Source of the DNA: Cladocopium goreaui
Lineage: Eukaryota > Sar > Dinophyceae > Suessiales > Symbiodiniaceae
Reading direction: 5' to 3'
Assembly (NCBI GenBank): GCA_947184155.2
Contig: CAMXCT020002036.1
Span: 54,462 to 118,461 of the forward strand
DNA: 64,000 nucleotides
Position numbers and translations under genes: made by a program. Below the pieces are notes generated by a model. The model had not been told where the DNA came from. It searched no databases and saw only the letters and a program-made list of their open reading frames with translations. This document shows, in pieces, positions 51,657 through 63,316 of the stretch. Every line of letters starts with the position of its first letter. Positions within the stretch are counted from its first letter, which is position 1.

Positions 51657-52563
51657 ATTCATGCTGGATTCCTCAAGGTGGCATGAACCCTTCGGGAATG
51701 CTTTTCTAAGCAGAATGTGGATGCAACGACCCGATGTCTGAATTTACACATTTTAATTTAGTAATTCGTTTAAGTAAAGTGAAACAGCCGTTCACCTTTC
51801 AGGTTTCACTCTGTCGGTCGTCTTTTGGCTAAACAGTCTGCCGCTGTGACTGGCCTCACCATTTTTGTCAGACTTCCAAGGGTTTGTAGACTGAAGCCCG
51901 ACAACAACCTCCTTTTTTCAGCAATGCTCGAGAGACAGACTGATTTCATGTGTCACATGTCATGTATTGGCCAGGCAATAGGACATGCTTTACAGGTGTG
52001 GTCACTTTCTTTTGGTTACTCTGGTGAGGTTCAATTGTGCAGGTAATTCAAGGGTTGACGACGTAAGCTGTCCATGGGGTTGACTTGAATACCGAGGGCC
52101 TTGAGCCTTATCACGACAATTGCACTTCATGTGGATGCATCATTTCATTAGCTAGTCCCCCATGGGTCCCCTATTTCATGTGCTCTCCCCTCTTCAGGTA
52201 GGTTGGGTCCTTCGCGTGCCGAGGTAGGCGTAGGTTTTCGCTGTGTTAGGTTGGTTCAGGCGCTTTCGTCTTCCCCCCCCTCCGCTGGTCTTGTCCCGTG
52301 TCCGTCGGCCTCCGCTTTTCTTTTCCCTTGCCCTTTCAAGGGTTTGCCCGCTCCGGGTTCAGGGTTTGCCCGCTCCGGGCCAGGTGTGTCGTGTTGGTGT
52401 TCTCTCTGCCCCTCTTCTTTTGCGTTCCCCTCTTCGCGTCCTGGTTAAGTAACTTTCATCTCATTTTCATCTTCACCTCACCTTCATTTCCTTTCAATTT
52501 CATTTTCATCTCATTGTCCGGCCCTTAAATTTCCCACCCTCCCGCGGGAGGGTGTGTGTGTGA
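51657..52563. other. DNA between the two 450-bp repeats
   Basis: About 0.9 kb with no gene. T/C-rich from 52190; an AGGGTTTGCCCGCTCCGGG block occurs twice near 52337-52380. Confidence 0.5.
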
Positions 52564-53015
52564 GAACCATCTGAAAAGATGTAAAACTTCTACTTCCGAT
52601 TTTGCCTGGTCCTTCTTCATTTTTCTTGTGGCACGGGAAAAGAGTTAAACTTCCCTGATTTTTGTTGGCATTCTCTCATTTCATTTCAAGCAGGGGGCCG
52701 CTGGGGAACATTGCAGTCAGCGGCCAACGAAGACGCTGCAATGTTCCTGTGAAAACGTACCTGCAATTTTCCAGTTTTTCGTCAATGGCAACCGGCTAAG
52801 CCAAGAACCGGCATGTCGTTTTCAAACAAATTTCAAACCAAACTTGATGTCAGGGATGGAACGATTTGCATCTAGCAAGGATGTGGAAATACAAACTTCG
52901 AGATTCTTCTCTGATCTTGTCTTCATACTTTTCCCGTCAGGTTTAATGGAGTGATTTTGCACGTAAGATGCATTCCACATCAGAATTGGCAAAGATTGTT
53001 CTGAGCAAGTGTGTG
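52564..53015 (+). repeat. Direct repeat, copy 2 (about 452 bp)
   Basis: Partner of copy 1, with a small insertion in the CTTCATACTTTTCCCGTCAGG segment. Ends in TG repeats, 70 bp before the second LTR element. Confidence 0.85.
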
Positions 53016-53084
53016 TGTGTGTGTCTGTGTGCATGTAGCCAGGAATGTTATCACACCCCACACTCGCCCAACCGCCAACCCCCC

Positions 53085-53269
53085 TGTTTTTGTTTTGGGC
53101 TGAATCCTATGTGGATATAGCATGAGTATTGAGCGCGCTTTACATACGCTGTCAAGGCTCAAGAGAGATATAGAGTAATCCTGTAGTCTAGACACCGCGC
53201 CGACTGGCTATTGGCTGTGTGAGTAAAAGGTGTGCGGCTGTCTGGGAAGACGCTCTAGCTGATCTAATC
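53085..53269 (+). repeat. 5' LTR of deleted copia-like element
   Basis: Starts TGTTTTTGTTTTGGGCTG. Matches 56033-56207 apart from a 10-bp indel and scattered changes. The right end is either 53269, where similarity stops, or 53291 (CTCTTCA), which would end in CA next to the PBS candidate. Confidence 0.8.
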
Positions 53270-53293
53270 TAGACGCTAGTGCCCCTCTTCAAG

Positions 53294-53305
53294 CGGTAGC
53301 GGAGC
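53294..53305 (+). promoter_or_regulatory. Candidate primer-binding site of second LTR element
   Basis: CGGTAGCGGAGC, identical in 11 bases to the candidate in the first copia element (4376-4387, minus strand). It lies 2-24 bp after the LTR depending on the LTR end chosen. Confidence 0.4.
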
Positions 53306-53467
53306 TGTGATCCTTCATTGAAGGTGAGCTCCAGGTAGAGCCCCATATGGCACGCCATGGCTATGATGATGATGATGATGACTTCGACATTGTCGAGTGC
53401 AGATGGATGGAATCAATATGACTCTTATGCAATGAGAAGAGCACCCCAACAATAACCTCAAATCCAT

Positions 53468-54232
53468 ATGCCACAGCAGATGACCACGAAGGTAGCCCCT
53501 GCATACGGTGGACGAACCAGTTTCTTGGCCTTTGAAGATGAAATTGATGATTGGTGTGACATCACAGAGCTGGAACCGGAAAAACGTGGACCTGCTTTGA
53601 GGAGCAGATTGGAAGGTGAAGCATCTCAGTACAAAAGACTACTGAACCGAGAGTTGTTGAGAGACCCAAACGATGGTGCGAACTATTTCAAAAGATTCTT
53701 GCGACCTCATTTCATCAAGGGAGCCCAAACAGTGTTCTTGTATCGTTTCATGCAGTTCATGAAGCACAACAGAGGTACCCTGGATTTGCAAAAGTGGATG
53801 ACTAGATTTCAACTGACTGGAAACAGACTTATTGAGTCTTGGATGGATCTCTTACCAGATTTGGAGAGCACCAGTCCAGAAGCAATCACATTTGTTGCCC
53901 AACGTCGTCGAGAACATGAAGATCGTCAAGCTGAACTTGCAAGTATTACAGCAGCTCTTCCAGGACAAGAAGCGCATGTCAATGTTCCATGGACAGATGA
54001 ACATGCATTGGCAGCATTCAGACAACTCAATGAAAACAGAAGGGCACAACAGAGAATGGCTTTCCCCTTAGGTGATAACTTGTCAGCATTGCTTTTTCTA
54101 AGTCTGGCAGATTTGACGCAAGATCAGAGGAACACACTTACGAGTATCATGACACACCGTGGACGAACACTAGATAAGTACAACTCAGAGACCTTTTTCT
54201 GGAAATGTTTTGCACTACAAAGACAGCAGTAG
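53468..54232 (+). CDS. Gag of deleted copia-like element
   Basis: 254 codons from ATG 53468. A helical capsid-like protein with no zinc knuckle in this part. Features such as FLAFEDEIDDWCDITEL and a GNRLIESWMDLLP helix resemble the start of dinoflagellate copia Gag proteins as I know them. It ends at TAG 54230; the Gag tail follows in other frames. Sequence is unlike the first copia Gag, so this is a separate family. Confidence 0.65.
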   Translation: MPQQMTTKVAPAYGGRTSFLAFEDEIDDWCDITELEPEKRGPALRSRLEGEASQYKRLLNRELLRDPNDGANYFKRFLRPHFIKGAQTVFLYRFMQFMKHNRGTLDLQKWMTRFQLTGNRLIESWMDLLPDLESTSPEAITFVAQRRREHEDRQAELASITAALPGQEAHVNVPWTDEHALAAFRQLNENRRAQQRMAFPLGDNLSALLFLSLADLTQDQRNTLTSIMTHRGRTLDKYNSETFFWKCFALQRQQ

Positions 54233-54341
54233 ACTCAGTATCAGTAGACAATCCTATGATGCAACCCTCTGGCATTGGACAGATCTTTCCTCGTTCTGAA
54301 AGAAGGAGAACTAGAAGGAACTGACGGCTATTGGGCCGAAG

Positions 54342-54865
54342 ATGATGAAGATGGGGCAGAAGGATTCCGAGGATGCTTTAGAAGATGTTTTCTGGGTTTA
54401 CGGTGATGCTGACTACACATGGTATCAGAGAAGGTTCCAAGGAAGACAGACCAGAAGAGGCAAAGGTAAAGGCAGAAGAAAAGGAAAAGGAAAAGGCAGA
54501 GGAGGAAGGTTCTTCAGATCAAGGAAAGGAAAAGGCCGAGGAAAGAAGAAGAAAAGGCCGCGCTCACATGGTGAGCAAAGAAGGATACGAAGAAGAATGG
54601 AATGAAGGAGATGAGTGGAATGAATCTCATGAAGGCTATTGGGTCGATGATCAGAACTGGAATGCAGGCTATTGGGCCTATGAAGATCTGTACTACCTCG
54701 GTGAGTATGGATATTTCCAGAGCAAAGGATAAGGAAAAGGAAAAGGAAAGAAAGGCAAGAAAGGCAAGGATGATGATGGCAAAGGAGGAAAACCAGGATA
54801 CGGCAAAGGTAAGTCCAACTATGTTCAGCCTCAGACCTCATCGACTCCTGCCATACAGAATTAGC
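54342..54865 (+). pseudogene. Gag tail (basic K/G/R stretch), broken
   Basis: One frame (54342-54605) gives RRGKGKGRRKGKGKGRGGRFF and a further RGKKKKRPRS patch. The next frame gives EEWNEGDEWNESHEGYWVDDQNW, then a stop at 54730 and a further KGKKGKKGKDDDGKGG run. Acidic/aromatic repeats after a basic stretch match the Gag tail of the first copia element (W/D/E-rich after K/G-rich). Confidence 0.55.
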
Positions 54866-55250
54866 CACAACAACAAGCTCATTACTCTTCAGCAGCATCA
54901 AGCTCAGGTCATGGTTTCTTTGCATGTGCAGAGAGAGAACGAGCACGTGTGGATGTTTTGACAGCCACCTATGAAGAGCAAGAGTACATGAGACGCACTC
55001 GTCGAGGAGGACAAAACCATGTGATGAAGTGGCACGGCCAAACAGAAAAGGATCCAAGAAATTTCCTGTCTTGGTTGGAGATCTTGGCACACTTCGGTCT
55101 ACAACGACGACCAGCATCAGTGCCCTGAGAAGTTGGTTTACAACATGGTGAGGCTTCATGGAAGCCGTTGGCAAAAGTTTACATATGGATACTCTGAGAA
55201 GACAGAGATACCATCTCATTCTGAATGCTCTGAAGAGATAGAGGAATCAG

Positions 55251-55600
55251 ATGAGCAGAAGAGTGCTTTTTCTTTCCATACCATACAACCTGATCTGGCA
55301 TGTGAGAATGGATCAGCTTTATTCTGCACCACCAACTGTCTGTATCCTGGACCTTGGATGCACAAGAGCTATGGGCCCTCGACGGGAAGTTGAAGCTTTT
55401 TGCAGTTATGTTGACTCACATCCCAACAGTGGACTCTGGTAGGAAATTCAGCCAACAATTTCGAGATTCTTCTTTGCAAATTCCCAACAATCCAAGTGCA
55501 CTGAGAAACTTGTGATATTCATGTATGACAATGGATGGAGCACTCAGTTCACAGAATTCGGCATTGTCCGAGCAGATCAAATTTTGTAGCGAACGAATCA
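55251..55600 (+). pseudogene. Protease remnant of deleted copia-like element
   Basis: One frame has VCILDLGCTRAMGPRREVEAF, a copia protease active-site context in which D-L-G replaces D-S/T-G. After a frame change it continues with FANSQQSKCTEKLVIFMYDNG, the part that normally follows. Stops near 55588 and 55606 end it, and nothing of integrase follows before the 3' LTR. Confidence 0.55.
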
Positions 55601-56032
55601 AATACCAACTCTGAATTTTGTCCATTGTCTGCTTGAATGAGCGACTTTGGAGATCCGATTTCATCCGTTTATTTTGTGATTCGGTCAACTGTTTTCCATC
55701 TGACCCGAATTTCTGAATCTTGCAATTCGAACGTTTGAGGAAGAATTTTTCACACCGGTAGAGCATTGTGCTGTGATCGACCGTGTTTCGCGCACCATTG
55801 TCGAGAAAAATAATTCGCAAATCCGCTGCTTTCAATTTTGATGTGTCTGTAGGACATTTTGTCGCAATCAATCCGCTAGCGCTCCGTTTGTTTTTGTAAA
55901 GAAACCACTGCGCAACTTCTGCTCGTTTTTGTGACTAGCCAGCGTGTAGACTAGTTACGGGCTAAAACTCTTACGCTCAATTGGGTACGACAAAGCGAAG
56001 TGCTCAACTCATTGCCTTTGAATTTGTGCCTG
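55601..56032. other. Decayed internal DNA before 3' LTR
   Basis: Remnant pol-like DNA with stops in all plus frames. The minus-strand frame 55416-55871 is a shadow. No clear polypurine tract before the LTR. Confidence 0.4.
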
Positions 56033-56207
56033 TGTTTTTGTTTTGGGCTGAATCCTATGTGGATATAGCACGGGTATTGAGCGCACTTTACATACACTTT
56101 CAAGGCTCAAGAGAGATCCTGTAGTCTAGACACCGCGCCGACTGGCTATTGGCTGTGTGAGTAAAAGGTGTGCCGCTGCCTGGGAAGACGCTCTAGCTGA
56201 TCTAATC
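56033..56207 (+). repeat. 3' LTR of deleted copia-like element
   Basis: Matches 53085-53269 from TGTTTTTGTTTTGGGCTG to GATCTAATC. C-run immediately after. Confidence 0.85.
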
Positions 56208-57404
56208 CCCCATTGCAAATGTGACAACAGTCCTGCAAAATCCAGGCGCTGTCACCCAAAATATGCCCTACACCATGGTTCAGAACTGGGATCTGTTGGG
56301 CGGGCCTTTGCCCAGCCCATCCTAGTCCCAGTAGTTTTTCCAAATTCAACATTGTTGCCTTCCGGCACTGTTTGGCCAAAGGCTGATCCATTTGTTCAAC
56401 CTGTTCAACATACTTTCCCAGCGGGCTCGCCCCTGGTGAGGAAAGTGGTGAAGCAGTCAACCAGTTTACCGAAGTAGATGAACGGCTCGAGTGTGCTGAC
56501 CTCAATGCTGAGGAAAGGCTCAAAACATGTCAGTCAAAGCCTTTCAGAGCTCGCTCACTCTCTGCCGTGCCAAGGTGTTGATTGTGGTTGCAGTGGTGAA
56601 ATCAGATTTCGAAGATTGGCAAGCAGCAGAGAAGGCTTCAACAAGGCAGCTTGAATAATTTATGTAATTTCTATGCAACCCAAGGATATTATATTATAGA
56701 TTATATTATAGACTGTATATTGTTTTGGATTGTGTCGCTTTTTTACCTTGGTGGATTTCTGGACTTTGTGTTCTTTTTTTCCTGCCTATCACTAGTGGCC
56801 CTTGATTTCATGCCACGGATTGGTTTAAAACTTTTCTGAGTTTGCTTTCGTTAGATTTGCTCTGCATAGCCAAGGGTGTGCGCTCATGTAACTTGATTTT
56901 GGAGACAACCGGTTAGAAGAAGACCAGTATTGCCTCCACAACTGTCAAGGAAACATTCTTTTGAGTTTGACCCGCTCAGTTCAGCGTGCAACCTGTCCAA
57001 ATCTAGCTCTATGAGTGACAGAAGCAGTCTTCAAAATCTTGTGAAGCCCGAACAGATCAAGCTTCTAGACACAAAAGCCTGCCAAGCAAATAGCCAACTG
57101 AACAGTTTTGAAAGCAGGAAACCATTGCCGGTTGTTCCAATAGTGAATTAGACAACAAGCCCCCACCTGAATTTTCGCGAATGACCTCACGCCAAAGCCT
57201 AAATGAAGTTGACCTCTATGTAGCGCACAAAAAAACGCAACAAAACTAGACGACGGATGGCCCGAGAGCGTAGAGGAGCAGGGTCTTCTCTTGTTAGTAT
57301 GGAGACACCATCTTACAAAACAATATATTAAAGATGTGTTGTAGGCAGACGAGAAGAGTAGTATCAAGACAATATAGCACAAGTACAAGACAATAGTTTG
57401 CATC
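56208..57404. other. Region with small unassigned open frames
   Basis: An ATG frame at 56478-56654 (about 58 codons) and one around 56930-57151 (Ser/Lys-rich) are open but unrecognised. Could be exon pieces of a host gene; no support beyond openness. Confidence 0.3.
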
Positions 57405-58038
57405 GCAAACACTTTTACTCACAGAAGCTTTTACACACAGACGCTTTTACACACAAAAGCTTTTACACACAGAAGCTTTTACACATAGACGCTTTTACAC
57501 ACAGACACTTTTACGCTTTTACACACAGGCACTTTTACACACAGACACGTTTACACACAGGCGCTTTTACACACAGACAGTTTTACACACAGACGCTTTT
57601 ACACAGAGTTGCTTTTACAGACAGAAGCTTTTACACACAGACGCTTTTACACACAGACGCTTTTACACACAGACGCTTTTACACACAGAAGCTTTTACAC
57701 ACAGACACTTTTACACGCAGACCCTTTTACACACAGGAGCTTTTACACACAGAAGCTTTTAGACGCAGACGCTTTTACACACAGGCGCTTTTACACACAG
57801 ACAGTTTTACACACAGACGCTTTTACACAGAGTTGCTTTTACAGACAGAAGCTTTTACACATAGACGCTTTTACACACAGACACTTTTACACACAGACAC
57901 TTTTACACACAGACTCTTTTACACACAAACGCTTTTACACACAGACGCTTTACACTTTACACCGCAGAGGCTTTTACACACAGAAGCTTTTACACACAGC
58001 ACACAGAAGCTTTTACACAGACACGTTTACACACAGAG
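57405..58038 (+). repeat. 16-bp minisatellite
   Basis: About 38 units of ACACACAGACGCTTTT with AAGCTTTT and ACACTTTT variants and a few length changes. The Tyr/Phe/His/Thr-rich frames through it are by-products. Confidence 0.95.
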
Positions 58039-58283
58039 GAACCTCGTTTCGTGCGAAAGGGTTACGCGGGACGACTTGAGATCGCAATTTTACCTCAGTT
58101 TTTGGTGATCGAACTTCATTTCATGCGAAAGGGTTGCGCGGGACAAGTTAAAATCGCAATTTTACCTCAGTTTTTCGCGATCGAACCTCATTTCGCGCAA
58201 AAGGGTTGCGCGGGAGAAGTTGAAATCGCAATTTTACCTCAGTTTTTGGCGATCGAACCTCATTTCGTGCGAAAGGGTTGCGT
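58039..58283 (+). repeat. 72-bp tandem repeat (3.4 copies)
   Basis: Units start at 58039, 58111, 58183 and 58255 (partial), each beginning GAACYTCRTTTCRTGCG and containing ATCGCAATTTTACCTCAG. Period 72 keeps frame and gives a 24-residue repeat (IAILPQFLAIEPHFVRKGC), but no gene context exists. Confidence 0.92.
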
Positions 58284-58384
58284 TTCGTGCCGTCTCGTTG
58301 GCACTGCCCCTGCCCCCGCATTCAGAAGAGAAATAGAAAAGAAGGAGAGGGCAAGAGGGCAAGAGGGCAAGAAGGCAAGAGGAG

Positions 58385-58856
58385 AAGATGTGAAGATGTG
58401 AGGATGTGAAGATGTGAAGATGTGAGGATGAGAAGATGCGAAGATGAGCAGATGTGAAGTTGTGAAGATGTGAAGATGAGCAGATGTGAAGATGAGAAGA
58501 TGTGAAGATGTGAAGATGAGAAGACGTGAAGATAGAATATGTGAAGATGAGAAGATGTGACGATGTGAGGATGTGAAGATGATGAGAAAATGTGAAGATG
58601 AGAAGATGTGAAGATGAGAAGATGTGAAGATGAGAAGATGTGAGGATGAGAAGATGAGATGAAGATGAGAAGATGAGAAGATGAGAAGATGTGAAGATGT
58701 GAAGATGTGAAGATGAGAAGATGTGAAGATGAGAAGATGGGATGAATATGAGAAGATGAGATGAAGATGTGAAGATGAGAAGATGTGAAGATGAGAAGAT
58801 GTGAAGATGAGAAGATGAGATGAAGATGTGAAGATGAGAAGATGAGAAGATGAGAT
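58385..58856 (+). repeat. 8-bp minisatellite (GATGTGAA / GATGAGAA)
   Basis: Alternating octamers AAGATGTG and AAGATGAG with occasional indels. The minus-strand Ser/His/Ile-rich frame is a by-product. Confidence 0.95.
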
Positions 58857-59724
58857 ACAGACCCCCACTATTGGAAGAACCCTGCGCTCAGACGCTCTCG
58901 GGAAAAAGTCATGTGTTGATGGGGCGGTCCCTTTGATACCGACACTGAACGATAAGAAATGGTGGGTGGAATGTTGGCTCTCAGCTGTGATCTCAATATG
59001 GTGCAGGATCAGTGTGCCCTCTGTCTCTCTCCCTCCCTCCCTCCCTCCCTCAGATTTGCACGGGCCTGATGTAACAGATGCTTCACTGCTTCACCACCAT
59101 CAGGCTCCAAATGGCAGAGCTTAGCTAGGCAGCTAGATCGAACCAGGATCCTAGAAAGCGGCTGAACTTTCTAGGCCTTGGGCAACCGCACAAGCGACTT
59201 CAATTGATTGCAAATAGTGGGTTGGATATTGTCTTCTCTGTGGGCATCCCTGAATTTGGACCAAATTGAATAGCATGTTACCTAAAGTGCCCACCCAAAA
59301 AGCCCTCGACTGACCGAATCGATCAGCACAAATTCTGCCGACATCTACCCGTGCAACAAAAAGCATCAGACAGTCGGAAAAAAAACACATCGCCAAGTGT
59401 AAACTCAGATGCTCGGCCGGGCCTACCATGTTAATGTCAGGCTGTTAAACATGGGAGCACTAAGACACACTCATGGCTTGGAAAAGACCTGCAGAATTTT
59501 AACCTCTGTGTAGTAGGACCACAACCTTTATTTGGCCGTGTGGTTTTGTGTATTTTTTGACATTTTTCATGCCGCGTTACTTGTTTTTTGACATTGTTCA
59601 TGCTACGTTACTTATGTAGTCGGAGGTACACGCCCTTGGCGTTTTTCCTACATTTTTCTATATTTCTGGGGTTGGGGGTTGGGGGGTGTAAAAACGTTCT
59701 TCTCGCACGCTTCTTTGTTGTGTT
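58857..59724. other. Gene-free region
   Basis: Contains a short CCCT tract (59029-59050). No gene recognised. Confidence 0.45.
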
Positions 59725-60205
59725 CTAACATAATCTTGAAACCTCTGACACAATCCTACATGTTCTTGGAACTTCAGACACATTCTTGAAGCTACGCTTC
59801 TAACATGTTCTTGGAACTTCTGACACACTTTTGATGCAACGCTTAAAACATGTTCTTGGAACTTCAGACACGCTCTTGATACTACGCTTCTAACATGCTC
59901 TTGGCACTGCAGACGCGTTCTTGATGCTACGCTTCTAACATTTTCTTGGAGCTTCAGACACGCTACTAAGCTGTCCTTGGAACTTCTGACACGCTCTTGA
60001 TGCTATGCTACTAACATGTTCTTGGAACTTGAGACACGCTCTTGATTCTGATGCTATGCTTAAAACATGTTCTTGGAACTTAAGACACGCTCTTGATGCT
60101 ACGCTCCTAACATGCTCTTGGAACTTCTGACACGCTCTTGATGCTACGCTCCTAACATGCTCTTGGAACTTCTGACACGCTCTTGATGCTACGCTTATAA
60201 CATGT
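59725..60205 (+). repeat. 45-bp tandem repeat
   Basis: About ten degenerate units containing TGTTCTTGGAACTTCTGACA and CTCTTGATGCTACGCT. On the minus strand the later units encode a 15-residue repeat (SRACQKFQEHVRSVA), because 45 is a multiple of 3. Confidence 0.9.
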
Positions 60206-61410
60206 TCCAAAAGTAGCCGGCACGCAAATTGCTGACCGTGGATGGCTGTCCTTGAAAAATCATTCCAAGTAGCTTTCCTAGACGTCTTGGCTGCCACACC
60301 CAAGTGAAAGAACATCCTGAGCTTAAGAAATTAGTTCAACAGTTCATGTGGCGAAAGCTGCTGGGACCGTGTCAGCCAAGTGTCTTCCTAGCAAAGTTGT
60401 TTAAAGCCGCTAAACAAGTCCGCTAAGACCATGGAAGAAAAAAGGGGCAGCGTCGAGCAGATGATGTGCAAAAAACAGGTAGTTTTGTGAAATTTCAAAA
60501 CCCTGATTTTCACAGCTAAGATATCAAAATCGATACGGCGCCACAACGCCAGACACGTTTCTGAGATTTGAGAATGCAGATTGTACCACGGCCAATTAAA
60601 GGTCGTGCGCCCTGTAGTACGCTGTGTGGCCAGTGCCTGTTGCAACTGCGTCCTGTGCAGGCTGAGACTTGGGGCAGCGGGCAAGACAAGGGCGAGCGGT
60701 GCTGGGCACTTACAGACTTAAGTGTCGGGGTCAATTTGGCACTGCGTATCAGAGGCTTCTGCCACAGCTCTGCCAAACCAAATTGCATCCAAGATTCCCA
60801 AATGAAAGTTCATAACTATGTATATAGCAAAAATATATATATATATATAAATGGTATGCACATACCACACTTTGAATCCAGTTAATTATACACAAAAAAT
60901 CATTATAAGGACACATGCACGTATACTGTGTGTACCTACACAGACGCATACACATGCACATATACAGTGTGTGCATACATACACCAAATTCTGTTTACAT
61001 GTACAATAACTCAGGGTATGATACGGTACATCTACCAACTTAAGGTATACGGTACATCTAGAATCTAGAGCAAATACATACAATGCATATCGATTAGTAT
61101 ACATGATACATGATGTACATGTTTGATAGAGCAAGTGCAATACATATAAATACATATGTTTCCGATTGATTGAACATACACTGTATATACCCTATGCATA
61201 TATATATGTTTGTGATATTTTGATACCATGACGTTGTGATGCATGATATATGGTGTATGAGTTTAGATACTGAACATAAGATACCTGATGTTCAGTTCAG
61301 TCTAGATATGTTTCACGGTACATACAGTAAAACTCACTTTACAATACATTTAAGCTTTTTTGATACATGTCTTTTCACACATGTTACACACATATATATG
61401 TATATACATG
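60206..61410. other. Gene-free region with TA/CA tracts
   Basis: No gene seen. From 60830 the DNA is TATA/ACATAC-rich. Confidence 0.5.
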
Positions 61411-61690
61411 TATGTAATCTATGTATGTATGTATCTATCTATCTATGTATCTATCTATCTACCTATCTACCTATCCACCTATCTACCTATCTACCTATCT
61501 ACCTATCTACCTACCTACCTATCTACCTATCTACCTATCTACCTATCTACCTATCTACCTATCTACCTATCTACCTATCTACCTATCTACCTATCTACCT
61601 ACCTATCTATCTATCTATCTATCTATCTATGAACCTTTGAATCTATGTATCTATGTGTCTATGAATCTATCTATCTATCTACCTATGTAT
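61411..61690 (+). repeat. CTAT/CTAC tetranucleotide microsatellite
   Basis: CTAC-CTAT alternation, mostly CTACCTAT octamers from 61460 to 61605. Related in unit to the array holding element B. Confidence 0.97.
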
Positions 61691-63075
61691 GTATGTATGT
61701 AATGTAATGCAATGCAATGCAATGTAACGTAATGTAATGTAATGTAATGTATGTATGTATTTTTGTATGTATGTATGTATGTATGTAATGTAATGCAATG
61801 CAATGTAATGTAATGTAATGTAATGTGTTTATGTATTTTTGTATGTATTTATGTATGTATGTATGTGTGTACTTATGTATGTATGCATGCATGCATGCAT
61901 GCATGCATGTATGTATGTATGTATGTATGTATGTAATGTATGCATGTAATGTATGTATGTATGTAATGTAATATAATGTAATGTAATGTAATGTTATGTT
62001 ATGTTAAGTATGTAATGTAATGTACTGTAATGTAATGTAATGTAATGTATTGTAATGGAGTGTGTTGTAATGTATGGTAATGTATGCATGGTATGTATGT
62101 ATTGTATGTAGTGAATATAATGTATGAACTGTATGTAATGAATGCAATGCATGTAATGTATTGTAAGTATGTAATGTATGTAATGAATGTAATGTACATG
62201 TAATGTCAATGTAATGCTTTGAATGTTATGTAATGTCATGTTGTGTAATGTTTTGTAATGCTTTGTGCTGCTATGTAATGTTCTGTAATGTTGTGTAATG
62301 TTATGTAATGTTGTGTAATGTTATGTTATGTAATGTAATGTGAGGTAATGTTATGTAATGTTATGTAGTGTTGTGTGATGTTATGTAATGTCGTGTAGTG
62401 TTGTGTAGTGTTGTGCAATATAATGTAATGTAACGTAACGTAAGGTAACGTAATGTAATGTAATGTAATGTTTTGTAATGTTGTGTAATGGTATGTTATA
62501 AGATGTATTGACTTACTAATGTATTAATGTATCAATGTATTCATGTTTGAATGTAAAAATACATTTTATTATACATTAATGTATGCATGTAAACATGTAT
62601 GTAAGTATGTATAGATTGTATGCAGGTATTAATGTATTTAGGTATGAATGTACGTATGCATCAATGTATGTATTGTATGGTGTGGTAAGGTATTGTATGG
62701 TATTGTTTGGCATTGTATGGCATTGTACGGTATTGTTTGGTATTGTATGGGATTGTATGGCATTGTGTGGTATTGTATGGGATTGTATGGTATTGTATTG
62801 TATTGTGCTGTACTGTATTGTATTGTATTGTAATGTATTGTATTTATGTGTAATGTAATGTAACGTAACGTAAGGTAGCGTAATGTAATGCATGTCTGTA
62901 ACGTATGTATGTAATGTATGTAACTAATGTATGTATGTAATTACTGTATGCATGTAATTAGTGTATGCATGTCATTAATGTATGTAATGTAATCTAACGG
63001 AACGTAATGGAACGTAATTGTATATAATCTTATGTAATGGTATGTAGTGGTATGTGATGGTATGTAATGGTATGT
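61691..63075 (+). repeat. TGTA / TAATG / TATTG microsatellite complex
   Basis: Tetramers ATGT and pentamers GTAAT and GTATT/GTATG in successive blocks (pentamers dominate 61980-62480 and 62680-62840). No genes. Repeating frames on both strands are by-products. Confidence 0.95.
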
Positions 63076-63316
63076 ACTGGTCGAAGGAAGTTTGGAAGTC
63101 AAACTTCCGACAATATGGAGAGATGAAAAAGCAGTCAGCAGGGAGAAGAGTCAGAAGAGAAAAGATCAGAAGAAAGAAGATGCAGGTGCGCGAAAAGGTA
63201 GGAAAGTCGCGAAACACTGTGTTTTTTGGTGGTTTTGTGGCTCCGGAGGGTTGAAAAGTAGGCTCGCTAAAGCGGCGGGTGCGGAGACATTTGGGGAGAT
63301 GAGAGATGAAAAGTTG
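63076..63316. other. Transition to satellite
   Basis: Non-repetitive, A/G-rich DNA. The last 30 bp resemble diverged satellite. Confidence 0.4.

Larger units (their letters stand above)
53085..56207 (+). mobile_element. Copia-like LTR retrotransposon, internally deleted
   Basis: Two direct terminal repeats (about 185 and 175 bp) enclose 2.76 kb with Gag, a K/G/R-rich Gag tail and a protease remnant, but no integrase, RT or RNase H. C-runs border both outer ends (53079-53084 and 56207-56211), compatible with a 5-bp target duplication of C. Several in-frame stops show decay. It could only move if helped by other copies. Confidence 0.8.

Noticed and set aside
53140..53165. Relict dinoflagellate spliced-leader sequence (GGCTCAAG)
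   Set aside because: Only GGCTCAAG matches; the preceding CCATTTT of the leader is absent and the same bases are part of the LTR (again near 56100). No convincing leader relic was found elsewhere.
55416..55871. 151-codon minus-strand ORF
   Set aside because: It is opposite the decayed protease part of the LTR element, whose plus-strand reading has family content.
57398..58108. 236-codon repeat ORF
   Set aside because: Direct read-out of a 16-bp minisatellite; frame kept only by chance and broken in places.
60830..61000. TATA-rich stretch as promoter or origin
   Set aside because: Only short TA and CA microsatellite tracts; no adjacent gene.
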